The notes under the pieces were generated by a model. That model did no database searches, was not told the DNA's origin, and saw nothing but the letters and a program-made list of their open reading frames with translations. From Gillisella terrae (GTDB lineage Bacteria > Pseudomonadota > Alphaproteobacteria > Rhizobiales > Rhizobiaceae), in NCBI RefSeq assembly GCF_004801395.1, contig NZ_SSOA01000001.1, forward strand, positions 1 through 64,000: a stretch of 64,000 nt of DNA, written 5' to 3'. A program made the translations under genes and the position numbers. Shown here one piece after another: positions 34,983 through 45,735 of the stretch (positions are counted from its first letter, which is position 1; every line of letters starts with the position of its first letter).

Positions 34983-36338
34983 TTAGGCCGCAACCTCGCG
35001 GGTGTTGGCAATCACGCCAATCAGATCATTGACGATGCGCTCGATCTGGCTGCGGTCGTCACCTTCAGCCATGACCCGAATGAGCGGCTCTGTGCCCGAA
35101 GGACGAATAACAAGGCGACCGTTTTTGGCAAGCTCGCTCTCGGCATCGGCAATCGCCTGGCGCACATAGCTGTCTTCCAGCGGCTTGCCGCCGGAAATGC
35201 GCACATTGCGCAACAGCTGCGGCACGGGCTCGAAGCGATTGCAGATCTCGCTTACGGTTTTACCCGTGCGCTTTACGGCAGCGAGAATTTGCAGTGCGGC
35301 AACAAGGCCATCGCCGGTGGTGCCGAAATCCGACATGACGATATGGCCGGATTGCTCACCACCAATGTTGAAACCATGCTGGCGCATATGCTCCACGACA
35401 TAGCGGTCACCCACCTTGGTGCGCGCCAGTGTCAGGCCCTTGCCAGCCATAAAACGTTCCAGACCGAGATTGGACATCACGGTTGCGACAATGCCGCCAC
35501 CACGCAAGGTCTGGTCATTGGCCCAGCTCTCGCCGATAACCGCCATCAATTGGTCACCATCAATCACCGTGCCGGTTTCATCGACAATGATCACCCGATC
35601 GGCATCGCCATCCAGTGCAATGCCAATATCGGCGCGCACTTCATGCACCTTCTTCTGCAAGGCGGCGGGGTGGGTGGAGCCGCATTCGAGATTGATATTC
35701 ATACCGTTAGGCTCGTTGCCAATGGTGATCACCTCGGCACCCAATTCCCAAAGCGCAGTCGGTGCCACTTTATAGGCCGCACCATGGGCGCAATCGATGG
35801 CAATGCGCAATCCGTTCAGCGTCACATCGCGGGGCAGGGTGCGTTTGACAAATTCGATGTAGCGATAAATATCGCCATCCACACGCTTGGCACGGCCAAT
35901 CTCATGAGCTTTGGCCAAGGGCAGGGGGGCTTCCTGATCCAGCAGCACTTCAATTTGCTGCTCCAACTCGTCCGACAGTTTAAAGCCGTCCGGGCCAAAC
36001 AGCTTGATGCCATTGTCGGCAAAGGGATTGTGCGAGGCCGAAATCATCACGCCAATGTCGGCGCGAAGAGAGCGCGTCAGCATGGCAACGGCAGGGGTCG
36101 GGATCGGGCCGAGCAGAAACACATCAAGGCCTGCTGCGGTAAAACCGGCCACAAGCGCGTTTTCCAGCATATAGCCGGAAAGGCGGGTGTCTTTGCCGAT
36201 CACCACGCGATGGCGATGCTGGCCACGACGAAAAATGGTGCCCACGGCAATGCCCACCTTCATGGCAATATCGGGCGTCATCGGAAACACGTTGGATTGG
36301 CCGCGAATACCATCGGTGCCGAAATAACGTCGTGTCAT
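34983..36338 (-). CDS. glmM: Phosphoglucosamine mutase
   Basis: The 451-residue enzyme interconverts glucosamine-6- and -1-phosphate for UDP-GlcNAc, feeding peptidoglycan and lipid A. The phospho-Ser loop [17 protein letters not shown] lies near residue 100, the metal loop [12 protein letters not shown] near 243, and the sugar-phosphate loop [15 protein letters not shown] near 415. It follows ftsH, as in many proteobacteria, but with 323 bp between. Confidence 0.97.
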   Translation of the reverse strand: MTRRYFGTDGIRGQSNVFPMTPDIAMKVGIAVGTIFRRGQHRHRVVIGKDTRLSGYMLENALVAGFTAAGLDVFLLGPIPTPAVAMLTRSLRADIGVMISASHNPFADNGIKLFGPDGFKLSDELEQQIEVLLDQEAPLPLAKAHEIGRAKRVDGDIYRYIEFVKRTLPRDVTLNGLRIAIDCAHGAAYKVAPTALWELGAEVITIGNEPNGMNINLECGSTHPAALQKKVHEVRADIGIALDGDADRVIIVDETGTVIDGDQLMAVIGESWANDQTLRGGGIVATVMSNLGLERFMAGKGLTLARTKVGDRYVVEHMRQHGFNIGGEQSGHIVMSDFGTTGDGLVAALQILAAVKRTGKTVSEICNRFEPVPQLLRNVRISGGKPLEDSYVRQAIADAESELAKNGRLVIRPSGTEPLIRVMAEGDDRSQIERIVNDLIGVIANTREVAA

Positions 36339-36661
36339 ACTGTCTCCTGCGTTCTTCTGTGGCGATCAGATGCAATGGTGCATCGATCAGCGTCTGTTAT
36401 CTCAGTCCTTGCCGGATGCGCTCTTATAATGTGGCGCATGCCAGATTGGACACGTGCGGCGGCAAGATTTGCACACCTGTTTCAAGTCTTGGCGGTGTCA
36501 TGCCACAGATTATGGATTTGTTCACTTAAATTACCGTCAACATTGAATATATGCCGTTACCAATTCCCAACGGTTGCTCTTTTGATCGTTGCGTCCGGAA
36601 ATGATGCAAAACGAAAGCCGCCCGATGAGGGGCGGCTTGTTTATTGTCGAAGAGATTGGCC
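36339..36661. other. ftsH-glmM intergenic region with terminator
   Basis: A hairpin (36615-36638: AAGCCGCCC with GGGCGGCTT) followed on the minus strand by TTCGTTTTG terminates ftsH. The remaining DNA, about 270 bp, should hold the glmM promoter; I recognise nothing else in it. Confidence 0.6.
36613..36638 (-). terminator. ftsH terminator
   Basis: Nine-bp stem AAGCCGCCC / GGGCGGCTT, then a T-rich tract on the minus strand, 24 bp past the ftsH stop. Confidence 0.75.
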
Positions 36662-38593
36662 TTAATGGGGCTGCGGCTCCAGATCGGTATCGGGTTCCTC
36701 GCCACCCTTGGGCGTGTCTTTCTTGCCTGTGGTTGGCACAGCGCTGCCGCGGACAGGGCCATCCTCACCGCTGTCGCGGGTTGGCTTGATGCCCTTGAGC
36801 AAGGCTTTGATTTCATCGCCTGACAGGGTTTCATATTCCAGCAGGCCTTCAGCCAGAATAACAAACTCGTCATGCTTCTCGGTCAGAATACGACGGGCTT
36901 CCGCATAGGCTTCTTCGATCAGGCGGCGAACTTCGGTGTCGATCTTCTGGGCTGTTGCCTCAGATACGTTCTTGGATTGCGATACCGAATGGCCAAGGAA
37001 CACTTCCTGTTGGTTTTCACCATAGGCAACCTGACCAAGCACGTCAGAAAAGCCCCATTGGGTCACCATTGCGCGGGCAAGCTTGGTTGCCTGCTCAATA
37101 TCCGATGATGCGCCCGATGTGATGTTTTCCTTGCCGAAGGTGATTTCCTCGGCAATACGGCCGCCCATCATGATCACCAGACGCGACACCATCCACTTAT
37201 AGCTCATGGAATAGCGGTCGCCTTCCGGCAGCTGCATCACCATGCCAAGCGCGCGGCCACGCGGAATAATGGTGGCCTTGTGCAGCGGGTCAGCAACCGG
37301 CACGTTCAGCGCCGTAATCGCATGGCCAGCTTCATGATAAGCGGTCAGCTTCTTTTCGGCTTCGGTCATGGCAGACGAGCGACGCTCGGCACCCATCATG
37401 ATCTTGTCCTTGGCATCTTCAAACTCGGCCATGGTCACCACGCGCTTGTTGCGACGGGCTGCCATCAGGGCTGCTTCGTTGACGAGGTTCATCAGATCCG
37501 CACCAGAGAAGCCGGGTGTGCCACGGGCCAGAACCTTGAGATCGACATTCGGAGCCAGCGGCACATTACGGGCATGCACCTTCAAAATGCGCTCACGACC
37601 GATGATGTCCGGGTTCGGCACCACAACCTGACGGTCGAAACGGCCTGGACGCAGAAGCGCAGGGTCAAGCACGTCGGGACGGTTGGTAGCGGCAATCAGG
37701 ATAATGCCTTCATTGGCCTCAAAGCCGTCCATCTCCACCAGCAACTGGTTGAGGGTCTGTTCGCGCTCGTCGTTACCGCCGCCGAGACCTGCACCACGAT
37801 GGCGACCAACCGCATCAATTTCGTCGATGAAGATGATGCAAGGCGCGTTCTTCTTGGCTTGTTCAAACATGTCGCGAACGCGGCTTGCACCGACGCCCAC
37901 AAACATTTCCACGAAATCCGAGCCGGAAATGGTGAAGAACGGCACATTGGCTTCACCAGCGACCGAGCGGGCGAGAAGCGTCTTACCCGTGCCGGGAGGG
38001 CCAACCAGCAGAACGCCGCGTGGAATTTTACCACCCAGACGCTGGAATTTCTGCGGATCACGCAGGAATTCGACGATTTCTTCCAGATCCTGCTTGGCTT
38101 CATCAACGCCAGCCACATCGTCAAAGGTCACGCGACCATGCGCTTCGGTCAGCAGCTTGGCCTTGGACTTGCCAAAGCCCATGGCACCGCGCGAGCCGCC
38201 CTGCATCTGCCGCATGAAAAACAGCCAGACACCGAGAATCAGCAGCATGGGCAAAAGTGTGCCGATGTAGCTGAGGAAACCAGATGAGCCATCCGATTCA
38301 GGACGGGCCAGAATGGTGACATTCTTGGCCTGAAGTTTGTTCAGCAGGTTGTCATCAATCACAGGCGCGTAGGTCTGGAAGGAGGCGGCATTGTCAATAT
38401 AGCTGCCCACAATGCGATTACCGGTAATGGTGACGTCACGCACGCTGCCAGAGTCAACCTTGCTCAAAAACTGCGAATAGGGGACCTCGCGTGAACTTGT
38501 TTGCGACGGCGACGTCTGGAACATGCTGAAAAGCGCCACCAGCAACAGTGCTATGATCGCCCACAGCGCGAGATTTCTAAAATTTGGGTTCAT
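36662..38593 (-). CDS. ftsH: ATP-dependent zinc metalloprotease FtsH
   Basis: The 643-residue inner-membrane protease degrades misassembled membrane proteins and short-lived cytosolic targets. It has two N-terminal helices (about 7-24 and 105-125), Walker [14 protein letters not shown] near 195, Walker [13 protein letters not shown] near 250, the second region of homology [19 protein letters not shown], and zinc site HEAGH near 420. I start at [11 protein letters not shown] with GGGGAG upstream; ten codons more are open but untypical. A good sigma-70-like promoter lies 55-83 bp upstream. Confidence 0.97.
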   Translation of the reverse strand: MNPNFRNLALWAIIALLLVALFSMFQTSPSQTSSREVPYSQFLSKVDSGSVRDVTITGNRIVGSYIDNAASFQTYAPVIDDNLLNKLQAKNVTILARPESDGSSGFLSYIGTLLPMLLILGVWLFFMRQMQGGSRGAMGFGKSKAKLLTEAHGRVTFDDVAGVDEAKQDLEEIVEFLRDPQKFQRLGGKIPRGVLLVGPPGTGKTLLARSVAGEANVPFFTISGSDFVEMFVGVGASRVRDMFEQAKKNAPCIIFIDEIDAVGRHRGAGLGGGNDEREQTLNQLLVEMDGFEANEGIILIAATNRPDVLDPALLRPGRFDRQVVVPNPDIIGRERILKVHARNVPLAPNVDLKVLARGTPGFSGADLMNLVNEAALMAARRNKRVVTMAEFEDAKDKIMMGAERRSSAMTEAEKKLTAYHEAGHAITALNVPVADPLHKATIIPRGRALGMVMQLPEGDRYSMSYKWMVSRLVIMMGGRIAEEITFGKENITSGASSDIEQATKLARAMVTQWGFSDVLGQVAYGENQQEVFLGHSVSQSKNVSEATAQKIDTEVRRLIEEAYAEARRILTEKHDEFVILAEGLLEYETLSGDEIKALLKGIKPTRDSGEDGPVRGSAVPTTGKKDTPKGGEEPDTDLEPQPH

Positions 38594-38647
38594 CGAACTC
38601 CCCAGAGAAAATGCCTGGCGCAATGCGGCGCCTTATTGTCAGACTAT

Positions 38648-38676
38648 AACATAGGTTTCTGAAAGCGCCTTGCCAA
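38648..38676 (-). promoter_or_regulatory. Putative ftsH promoter
   Basis: Minus-strand TTGGCA and TATGTT are separated by 17 bases, ending 55 bp before the ftsH start. This would allow ftsH transcription apart from the tol-tilS unit. No heat-shock sigma consensus was convincing. Confidence 0.5.
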
Positions 38677-38716
38677 GGACAAGCACGAAGCAACTCTCGT
38701 TTTCCGTCAATAAGAT

Positions 38717-40042
38717 CTAAAAATCAGCGGGAAAAAATGGTTTTGCCGCGAAAAGATCGGCTAGAGCACATGCAAGAGGCCGCTCAAAGCCAGGCAGGAA
38801 GCCAAAGTATTGCGAAATGACGGGCTGGCAATCGGCGTCAAGGTGGCTGATGGCTGTCAGGGTATCGCCATTTTTGTAAAGTTGCGGCTGTGATTGCTGG
38901 CCCAATGCGACAATCGAGGCAGGCAGTTCTTTGCCATCCATCATCAGCCTCTGTGTGCTTGCCGTGACGCGCAATTCGGCCTTGAAAGAATTGTGGATCT
39001 GCCAGCGACCATCCCACACCGCAGTTTCATTCGGCGCGAGGGTGATGGCTTGATATCCACGCGCTTCCCGCACCAGCAAAAGCCCCTGCCGGTAGCGATG
39101 GGCAAGGCAGCGGCCAAGCGTGATGCGCGCGCCGCTTGGGCGTTGAAACAGCGCCAGCAATTGCAGGAGGGATTGCTCCCCCGGACCATGGCTTTGGCCG
39201 CCCACGGCTGCCACCAAAGCCTGTAGCGCATGGCGCAGCACCCGAGAATGGGCCTGCCATGCCGCTTGATCGATGGCGATCACGCCCGCCACTGGCCTGT
39301 GCACGTGAGCTTCAATGAGCTTTGCTGCCTGCCGGGAAAGCTCTTCGCGGCGCTCCTGACGTGGCAGATTGGGGTCATCGGCTGTTCTCAAATGCGCGCG
39401 CATACGGGCGCGCTCATAGTGGCTGTTGGTATTGGAAGGATCGTCCACCCAGCTGTGGCCTTGACGGGTGAGAAAATCGCGAATCATTTGCCGCCGACAG
39501 GACAACAGCGGGCGATAGATCCAGATCTGATTGCGATAAAGCACGCGATCTGCCATGCCCGACAGGCCGGGCGCATCTTCAGCGGCGTTGCGCTGTTTGC
39601 GCATGGCAATGGTTTCATGCTGGTCATCAAGTGTGTGGCCGGTGACAATTGCGTTGGCCCCAAGCGCTCTTGCGGCATCTGCCAGCAGTTCGTATCGCGC
39701 CTCGCGGGCGGCGGCGGAAATGCCCGTGGCGGGCTTTGGCCCGTCCCAGCGACGGATCAGATGGGCAATGCCCAATTGCGCGCAAAGACTGGCAACGCCT
39801 TGGGCTTCTGTTGCCGATTCCTCTCGCAATCCATGGTCAATGGTGGCCGCTGCCAGAGTGATGTGAGAATGCAGGTTTAGCTGTTGATGCAGCGCGATCA
39901 AAAGTCCTTTGGAATCACTGCCGCCGGAGATGGCAACAAGCAAGCGATACGGACCGGCAATCCTGTTTAAAAAACGCTCAATCGTGGCGTTCAATGTGTT
40001 ATCAGAGGCGTCATCAAACGGCGCGAGATCGGCGGACATCAT
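38717..40042 (-). CDS. tilS: tRNA(Ile)-lysidine synthase
   Basis: The 441-residue enzyme attaches lysine to C34 of tRNA-Ile(CAU), allowing it to read AUA. The ATP pyrophosphatase P-loop is SGGSDSKGLL near residue 36; HRxxDDQxET-type sequence GHTLDDQHETIAMR is near 135. The start is one of two adjacent ATGs overlapping the cpoB stop (ATGATG); coupling to cpoB is likely. The C-terminal domain is long and diverged, as in other alphaproteobacteria. Confidence 0.93.
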   Translation of the reverse strand: MMSADLAPFDDASDNTLNATIERFLNRIAGPYRLLVAISGGSDSKGLLIALHQQLNLHSHITLAAATIDHGLREESATEAQGVASLCAQLGIAHLIRRWDGPKPATGISAAAREARYELLADAARALGANAIVTGHTLDDQHETIAMRKQRNAAEDAPGLSGMADRVLYRNQIWIYRPLLSCRRQMIRDFLTRQGHSWVDDPSNTNSHYERARMRAHLRTADDPNLPRQERREELSRQAAKLIEAHVHRPVAGVIAIDQAAWQAHSRVLRHALQALVAAVGGQSHGPGEQSLLQLLALFQRPSGARITLGRCLAHRYRQGLLLVREARGYQAITLAPNETAVWDGRWQIHNSFKAELRVTASTQRLMMDGKELPASIVALGQQSQPQLYKNGDTLTAISHLDADCQPVISQYFGFLPGFERPLACALADLFAAKPFFPADF

Positions 40043-41037
40043 CCGCAGGCGAGGCGTTTTTGCTCGCTGGCAGATTTGCTTTGCACTGCCTTGGAGGCAT
40101 CGGGATAGCGCTTGTTGACCTCGCGCAAGGTGGCGCAAGCGGTGTCTTTATTGCCCAGAGCGGCAAGCGACATACCAAGTTTCAGCAGAATTTCAGGCCC
40201 TTTGGAGGATTTTCCATGGGTCTGGTAGGCTTTCAAAAAGGTCTCGGCGGCGTCTTTATAGCGCTCTTGCGAATATTGGGCTTCGCCCAGCCAGAAGCTT
40301 GCATCCGCTGCCCGTGCACTTTTGGGATAGCGGGTAATATAATCCTTGAATTCACCTTCGGCTGCTTTGTAATCGCCCGACAGCACGTGGCTATAGGCAA
40401 CCTGATAAAGGTCTTTTTCGCTGCCAACCGAAGCGGTGTCATTGGCAGTTGTGGGGGCAGTTGTGGGAGCCCCTCCGGCACCTGCGCGGCCTGCGCCATT
40501 ATCGCCCGTTGTGCCATTCAGGGTCGCACCAATGGGATTGCCATTGCTATCCATATCGATGGAACCCAGCGTTGTCGGGCCGGGGGCATCATTATTGGCC
40601 TGACGAGAAGCCGCAGGCGGATTAGTCGTGGAACCATCAATAATTGCGCCGACATTATCAGTTGAAGATGGTTGCCGTGAGGCTACCGCCGGGCTGGATT
40701 GGCCCGGGGTGCTTGCGTCACTTCTTTTTTTTTCCAGCTCCTGGAATCGGAATTCATTATCCTGCTGCGCCTTGCGGATGGTTTCCTGCATCTGCAACAG
40801 CTGATAGCTCATATCCTCAATCCGGCCATTGAGCTGGCGGATTTCGTCTTCCAATTGCTGAATCTGAACCGTGTTATCGCTCGCCGCCTGTTGCACCTGT
40901 TGCACCGGCAAAGAATTTGTCGGCGTATATTGTGGTGCTTTATGACCGAAGAGCGAAAAGGCCATGGCGCTTTCGTTTGCTTGGGGGCCGAGCAGGGCTG
41001 CTAAACCAACCATCCCAGCCACGACAAGTCTCTTCAT
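40039..41037 (-). CDS. cpoB: Tol-Pal system protein CpoB (YbgF)
   Basis: The 332-residue periplasmic protein has a signal peptide (MKRLVVAGMVGLAALLG), an N-terminal trimerising coiled coil (about 45-100, QQLEDEIRQLNGRIEDM), a Pro/Thr/Asn-rich linker (about 105-205), and three C-terminal TPRs (YQVAYSHVLSGDYKAAEGEF onward). CpoB coordinates Tol-Pal with PBP1B-driven wall synthesis. The start is set by the signal peptide; upstream lies repeat copy (d). It follows pal after 347 bp with a terminator between, so it has its own promoter. Confidence 0.93.
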   Translation of the reverse strand: MKRLVVAGMVGLAALLGPQANESAMAFSLFGHKAPQYTPTNSLPVQQVQQAASDNTVQIQQLEDEIRQLNGRIEDMSYQLLQMQETIRKAQQDNEFRFQELEKKRSDASTPGQSSPAVASRQPSSTDNVGAIIDGSTTNPPAASRQANNDAPGPTTLGSIDMDSNGNPIGATLNGTTGDNGAGRAGAGGAPTTAPTTANDTASVGSEKDLYQVAYSHVLSGDYKAAEGEFKDYITRYPKSARAADASFWLGEAQYSQERYKDAAETFLKAYQTHGKSSKGPEILLKLGMSLAALGNKDTACATLREVNKRYPDASKAVQSKSASEQKRLACG

Positions 41038-41111
41038 CGTTTGAATTCCCCTGTTGCGTTGCCCTTGGCATCGTAACGCATCTGCGCTTCGACACCCCCA
41101 TTTCAAAATCG

Positions 41112-41216
41112 TCACAGCGCTGACGTTTCAAAAAAATCTGAAAAACACACTGTAACACTCTCTCCATGCTGCATGACTTTTGCCTTAAATCGATGCCGAT
41201 GTAAGGAATTATGCAG
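41112..41216 (-). repeat. GGAATTATGCA two-hairpin element, copy (d)
   Basis: Read on the minus strand: hairpin 1 pairs CTGCATAATTCCTTA (from 41216) with a matching TTAAGG ... CATGCAG arm ending at 41169; then AGTGTTACAG begins hairpin 2, which closes with CTGTGAC at 41112. It lies 75 bp upstream of the cpoB start, so it is probably within the cpoB promoter or leader. The 347-bp gap 41038-41384 contains this and the pal terminator only. Confidence 0.7.
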
Positions 41217-41327
41217 GAGATTGCATTTTGCAAAGCACTCTTGCGTGAAAACACTGCCATTTTGCAAGTGAAGCTTTCTCTTGACATGCAAAAGGCAACG
41301 GAAGTTCGGCTAAAATGTGGAGAAAAT

Positions 41328-41355
41328 AAAAGGGCGACCCGAGGGCCGCCCTTTT
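41328..41355 (-). terminator. pal terminator
   Basis: AAAAGGGCG and CGCCCTTTT form a nine-bp stem extended past one mismatch by three more pairs, giving a T-run on the minus strand. It lies 30 bp past the pal stop. Confidence 0.85.
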
Positions 41356-41384
41356 CATGGCAAATATTATCGTGCGCTTTTCGC

Positions 41385-41915
41385 TTACATGCCACCAAGA
41401 ACGGTAACCGCACGGCGGTTCTGGTTCCAGCACGATGCGTCATCGCAAGCAGCAACAGGACGCTCTTTGCCGTAGGAGATGGTCTTGATACGGCTGGCAG
41501 GAATGCCCTTGGACACCAGGAAGGCCTTGGTCGCAGATGCACGGCGTGCACCCAATGCAAGGTTGTATTCGCGGGTGCCGCGCTCATCCGAGTGGCCTTC
41601 AACAGTGATTGGGTACTGCGAATAACGCTGCAACCATTGTGCCTGACGGGTCAGGGTCTGCTGGGCGTCGGCGCGGATCGACGAGCTGTCCGTGTCGAAG
41701 AAAATGCGGTCGCCGACGTTCACAGTGAAGTCCTGGGTCGAGCCGGGGGTCGATGCGCCACCGGCACCGTTCAGGCCAAGCTCCGAGGCGCTGTTGGGCA
41801 GGTTCTTCTTGGAAGCGCAACCAGCCAACGCCAATGTCAGGGTGAGGGCAACAATTGCGGGGTTGCTGGCGAGCTTCTGCATGCGGCTTACTGCCGGGTT
41901 CAAAGTGCGGCTCAT
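41385..41915 (-). CDS. pal: Peptidoglycan-associated lipoprotein Pal
   Basis: The 176-residue outer-membrane lipoprotein has a long n-region, hydrophobic segment and lipobox LAGC near residue 32, then an OmpA-like domain with VNVGDRIFFDTDSSSI and ITVEGHSDERGTREYNLALG, which binds peptidoglycan diaminopimelate. It links outer membrane to wall and is recruited by TolB. It is separated from tolB by a GC-rich hairpin and 152 bp. Confidence 0.96.
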   Translation of the reverse strand: MSRTLNPAVSRMQKLASNPAIVALTLTLALAGCASKKNLPNSASELGLNGAGGASTPGSTQDFTVNVGDRIFFDTDSSSIRADAQQTLTRQAQWLQRYSQYPITVEGHSDERGTREYNLALGARRASATKAFLVSKGIPASRIKTISYGKERPVAACDDASCWNQNRRAVTVLGGM

Positions 41916-42033
41916 CGCCGATCTCCTTGCGTGATGAATTAAGGTTGCCGAACGCTAACCAATAATGGTTACTCTTTTGACAATCCTTATGGTTAATTTT
42001 TTATGAATGATGTTGCAAGCGCGTGATGTGCAA

Positions 42034-42055
42034 CCGCCGGGTCGAAACCCGGCGG
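42034..42055. other. GC-rich stem-loop between tolB and pal
   Basis: CCGCCGGGT, CGAA loop and ACCCGGCGG form a perfect nine-bp stem just past the tolB stop with no T-run. It may stabilise the upstream mRNA or attenuate transcription into pal. Confidence 0.7.
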
Positions 42056-42067
42056 CTGGCAGTTTAC

Positions 42068-43375
42068 CTATTCCAGAAGAGGAGACCAGGCCGGGTCAGA
42101 GGCGTAGCCGGGTGTTTTGATGACCTGCTCGTTGTAGCCGGTCAGATCAATTGTGTGCAGTTGTGGGCCACCAGCGCCAGCTGCGTCTGCGAAATACATG
42201 ATCACGCGGCCGTTCGGTGCCCAGGTCGGGCCTTCGTTATGGAAGCCTGTGGTCAGCAGGCGTTCGCCTGAGCCGTCGGTTTTCATCACGCCAATCGAGA
42301 ATTTGCCACCTGCCTGCTTGGTAAAGGCAATCAGATCGCCACGCGGCGACCAGACCGGTGTGGAATAAGAGCCTTCACCAAAGGAAATGCGGGTCTGGCC
42401 TGAGCCGTCTGCGTTCATCACGTACAGTTGCTGACGGCCGCCACGGTCGCTTTCAAATACGATCCGCTTGCCATCTGGCGAGTAGGAGGGCGATGTATCG
42501 ATCGCAGCCGTGCTGGTCAGGCGTGTGGTCGTGCGCGAGCGCAGGTCCATGGTGTAGATATTGGCATTGCCGCCTTCCTGAAGGCTCATGATCACGCGTT
42601 GGCCATCGGGCGAAAAGCGCGGTGCAAAGGTCATGCCGGGGAAATTGCCCACCACTTCACGCTGTCCTGTTTCCAGTTGCAGCAGGTAGACGCGGGGCTG
42701 GTTGCCCTCAAAAGACATGTAGGTGATTTCCTGCCGGTTCGGCGAGAAACGCGGTGTCAGCACGATATTGGCATTGTTGGTCAACATGCGCACGTTGGCA
42801 CCATCCTGATCCATGATGGCCAGCTGCTGCTTGCGGGCCAGCTTTGTGCCGCTCTCAGACACAAACACGATGCGGGTGTCGAAATAGCCCTTTTCGCCGG
42901 TGATGCGCTCATAGATCGCGTCAGCAATGATATGGGCCACACGCCGCCAGTTTTCCGGCTGGGTATAAAACTGCTGGCCGCTCATCTGCTTGCCAGCGTA
43001 GGTATCCCAGAGGCGAAACTCGGCGCGCAAACGGCCATCCGCCTCCTGATTGATGCGGCCAACCACCAGAGCCTGCGCGTTGAGCACAGTCCAGTTCTGC
43101 ATGTTGGGTTGCTGATCAGGATTGATGTTCTTATCAATGAAGGCAGCGTGATTGACCGGCGCAAACAGGCCAGAGCGCTTGAGATCGGCCTCGACAACGG
43201 CCGAAATCTGCGCACCAATGCCGTTCTTGGAGACAAAATCCGGTATGGCAATCGGCATGGGTGCCACATTGCCCTTGTTGATGTTGATCTCAACAAGCGC
43301 CATGGCCGGTGTCGAGAAGGTGCAGACCATGCCGGCTAGCACAATTAGTATACGTAGGAGTGGGAATGTTTTCAT
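42068..43375 (-). CDS. tolB: Tol-Pal system beta-propeller protein TolB
   Basis: The 435-residue periplasmic protein has a signal peptide (residues 1-26, ending PAMA), an N-terminal alpha/beta domain and a six-bladed propeller with repeats such as [34 protein letters not shown] and [15 protein letters not shown]. It binds Pal and the TolA C-terminus. It is downstream of tolA by 20 bp. Confidence 0.96.
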   Translation of the reverse strand: MKTFPLLRILIVLAGMVCTFSTPAMALVEININKGNVAPMPIAIPDFVSKNGIGAQISAVVEADLKRSGLFAPVNHAAFIDKNINPDQQPNMQNWTVLNAQALVVGRINQEADGRLRAEFRLWDTYAGKQMSGQQFYTQPENWRRVAHIIADAIYERITGEKGYFDTRIVFVSESGTKLARKQQLAIMDQDGANVRMLTNNANIVLTPRFSPNRQEITYMSFEGNQPRVYLLQLETGQREVVGNFPGMTFAPRFSPDGQRVIMSLQEGGNANIYTMDLRSRTTTRLTSTAAIDTSPSYSPDGKRIVFESDRGGRQQLYVMNADGSGQTRISFGEGSYSTPVWSPRGDLIAFTKQAGGKFSIGVMKTDGSGERLLTTGFHNEGPTWAPNGRVIMYFADAAGAGGPQLHTIDLTGYNEQVIKTPGYASDPAWSPLLE

Positions 43376-43395
43376 AGAGGAAAGCCTTTCAGCTC

Positions 43396-44517
43396 TTACA
43401 TGAATTGGCTCGGGTCGAAATTCACGACAACCTCAGACCAGGCATCGTATTTATCGGCGGGCAGGTTCTTGAACGGGGCGGATTTCAAGATAGCGCGGCG
43501 TGCGCTACCAATCATAACTTGTTGCGACGACGGTGAGCCGCCGGTGGCGGTCACTTCTGGTTCACCAATGATGTTGCCGGATTCATCCAGCTTGAAATGG
43601 GCGCGAATCACCATGCCTTGCGTATCGGACATGCCAGCAATCACCGACCAGTTGTTCTGGATCTGGCCACGCAAGGCGTCCATTTCGCTTTGGCTCAAGG
43701 TGGAGCCGCCTGTGGTTTTCTTGCCGCCAAGGGCAGCCTGATCCTTGGAGCGCTTGGCTCCGCCGCCCGCAGCATCGGTCTTGTTCAAAAGGGCTGCGAT
43801 TTCATCGGCATTGAAATCACTTTCCTTCGAGGCTTTCGCTTTCGCAGCCTGCTGGTTCTTATCGGCCTTTTTCACATCCGGCGCTTTGGCAGCTTCGGTC
43901 TTTGGCTTGGCTTCCGGCTCGGGCTTCGGCTTCATGCTCGGCAAAGGCACGCTTGAGGGCAGCGGAATGTCTTCCGCCTTCGCCACTTCCTGCGGCTTTT
44001 GCTCAGGCTTAGCCTCAGGTTTGGCTTCCGGCTTCACTTCGGGCTTGGGTGTCGGCTTTGGCTCTGCAAGCGGAATGGGGACGTCTTTGGGAACAGGAAC
44101 GCTCTCCTTGGAAGGCGCAACAGCGGTCTCTTCCTTGGCAATTTCCTTGACATCGTTGTTTTCATTGTCCGGTGTCGGCTTGACCTGATCGACCTTTTCA
44201 GGAGCCGCGGCCACTTCTTCCTTTGACGGCCGTTTGTTGGGCGTCGGCGGCGTCTTCATGTCGACGTCGTTGTCGCCCATGTTTTCGGCATTTTCGACAA
44301 CATTCGGCTTTTTGGTGGGCGTAGGCGCAGATTTCTCGCGCTTGGGGGCCTTTTTGTCGCCCTGCTGAATCTGGGTCAGCTCGGAAATTGGAACGAGTTC
44401 AACCGGCAGGGCTTCGACGTCGGCCACCTGCATCGGTTCTGGCGCATGCAGCGTCAGCAGCGCCAGTGCCAGCGCTGTTGCGTGTAAAATCGCGGATGTG
44501 ACGATACTGCCTTTCAT
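43396..44517 (-). CDS. tolA: Cell envelope integrity protein TolA
   Basis: The 373-residue protein has one N-terminal membrane helix (about 6-22), a long Lys/Pro/Glu-rich rod (about 50-250, with repeated [15 protein letters not shown] units) and a small C-terminal domain (about 280-373, [19 protein letters not shown]). TolA spans the periplasm and couples TolQR energy to TolB-Pal. The rod resembles TonB in being Pro-rich rather than the helical Ala-rich rod of E. coli TolA. Confidence 0.9.
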   Translation of the reverse strand: MKGSIVTSAILHATALALALLTLHAPEPMQVADVEALPVELVPISELTQIQQGDKKAPKREKSAPTPTKKPNVVENAENMGDNDVDMKTPPTPNKRPSKEEVAAAPEKVDQVKPTPDNENNDVKEIAKEETAVAPSKESVPVPKDVPIPLAEPKPTPKPEVKPEAKPEAKPEQKPQEVAKAEDIPLPSSVPLPSMKPKPEPEAKPKTEAAKAPDVKKADKNQQAAKAKASKESDFNADEIAALLNKTDAAGGGAKRSKDQAALGGKKTTGGSTLSQSEMDALRGQIQNNWSVIAGMSDTQGMVIRAHFKLDESGNIIGEPEVTATGGSPSSQQVMIGSARRAILKSAPFKNLPADKYDAWSEVVVNFDPSQFM

Positions 44518-44526
44518 CGCGAAAGA

Positions 44527-44991
44527 TCACTTGTCTTGTTGTGGCGCGGTCACAAGGCCGATATTCTTGTAGCCAGCGGAGGAAATCAGCGCCATGACTT
44601 TCATCACAGTGCCATAGGCAGTGGCGGTATCACCGCGCACATAGATGCGTTCATTGTAGCCGGTGGTGGCAATGGCTTGCAGCTTGGCAACCACTTCATC
44701 AACGGCAATGGGTGTTTCCTGAAGGAAAACCTCACCCTTGGCATTGACCGAAATGGTAATGGGCTGCGTGTCGGAATTCATGGCGCTTGCCTTGGTTTCC
44801 GGCAGATCAATTGGCACGCCCACGGTCATCATTGGTGCCGCCACCATGAAGATGATCAGCAGCACGAGCATAACGTCAACCAGAGGTGTGACGTTGATCT
44901 CGCTTACCAGACCCCGTTTGCCACCCCCGCGACGTCTTGATCCACGGCGACCACCGCCTCCGCCACCGCCACCACCTGCTGACATACCCAT
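44527..44991 (-). CDS. tolR: Biopolymer transport protein TolR
   Basis: The 154-residue protein has a Gly/Arg-rich N-terminus (a run of Gly then RRGSRRRGGGKRG), a single membrane helix with the essential Asp (NVTPLVDVMLVLLIIFMVA) and a periplasmic ExbD/TolR domain. TolQ and TolR form the proton channel energising TolA. The glycine run at residues 6-14 is encoded by simple-sequence DNA. It lies between tolQ and tolA. Confidence 0.94.
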   Translation of the reverse strand: MGMSAGGGGGGGGGRRGSRRRGGGKRGLVSEINVTPLVDVMLVLLIIFMVAAPMMTVGVPIDLPETKASAMNSDTQPITISVNAKGEVFLQETPIAVDEVVAKLQAIATTGYNERIYVRGDTATAYGTVMKVMALISSAGYKNIGLVTAPQQDK

Positions 44992-45015
44992 AAGATTATC
45001 CCCTTCGCCAGGCTG

Positions 45016-45735
45016 TTATTCTGCGGCCTGACGGGGCTGCAATTTTTCATCAATCTGGCGCGAAAGAATGCCGGAAAACTCGTCAGCAAAGCCCTCCATG
45101 CGGGACGAGAGCTTGGCTGCCTCACCAGAAAACTTATTGAAGGCAATAACCGCCGGGATAGCAGCAACAAGGCCAATGGCGGTTGCCAGAAGCGCTTCAG
45201 CAATACCGGGGGCCACAACCGCAAGATTGGTGGATTTGGAACCGGCAATGGCCTGGAAAGACGTCATGATACCGACAACGGTACCGAACAGGCCGATAAA
45301 CGGACCGGCAGAGCCGATGGTTGCCAGCGAGCCAAGGCGAGCCTCAAAGGATTCTGCCTCGCGCGCCATGGTCACATCCATGGCCCGGTCGATACGCATT
45401 TGCAAACCGATGGGCGAGCGCGCGCCGCGCTCAAAGCTTTTTTTCCATTCGCGCATGGCGGCCACAAAAATGGCGGCAAGGCCCGAATTGTTGCGCTCGG
45501 CCAGACTGCGATAAAGCTCTTCCAAAGACTGACCAGACCAGAAGACCTGCTCAAACTGGCTGAACTGCCGACGTGCCTTGGCAAAGCTGATGTATTTGTC
45601 GATGACAATGGCCCATGTCCAGACAGATGCACCCAAAAGCCCGAGCATAACCAGTTTCACAATAAAGCCAGCCTGCATAAACAATGCCCAAAGGCTGACA
45701 TCATGCGTCGCGGCTGCTAATCCTGCTTGTTCCAT
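45016..45735 (-). CDS. tolQ: Proton channel protein TolQ
   Basis: The 239-residue protein has three membrane helices (about 18-40, 138-165, 175-200), with GSLATIGSAGPFIGLFGTVV and LLATAIGLVAAIPAVIAFNK as the TolQ/ExbB signatures. It is the first gene of the tolQRAB unit, with the promoter expected in the 387 bp upstream; compare the unrelated-context MotA/TolQ-like protein at 8229. Confidence 0.95.
   Translation of the reverse strand: MEQAGLAAATHDVSLWALFMQAGFIVKLVMLGLLGASVWTWAIVIDKYISFAKARRQFSQFEQVFWSGQSLEELYRSLAERNNSGLAAIFVAAMREWKKSFERGARSPIGLQMRIDRAMDVTMAREAESFEARLGSLATIGSAGPFIGLFGTVVGIMTSFQAIAGSKSTNLAVVAPGIAEALLATAIGLVAAIPAVIAFNKFSGEAAKLSSRMEGFADEFSGILSRQIDEKLQPRQAAE

Noticed and set aside
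34938..36665. A 575-codon open frame opposite glmM
   Set aside because: Antisense artefact of glmM; no motif seen.
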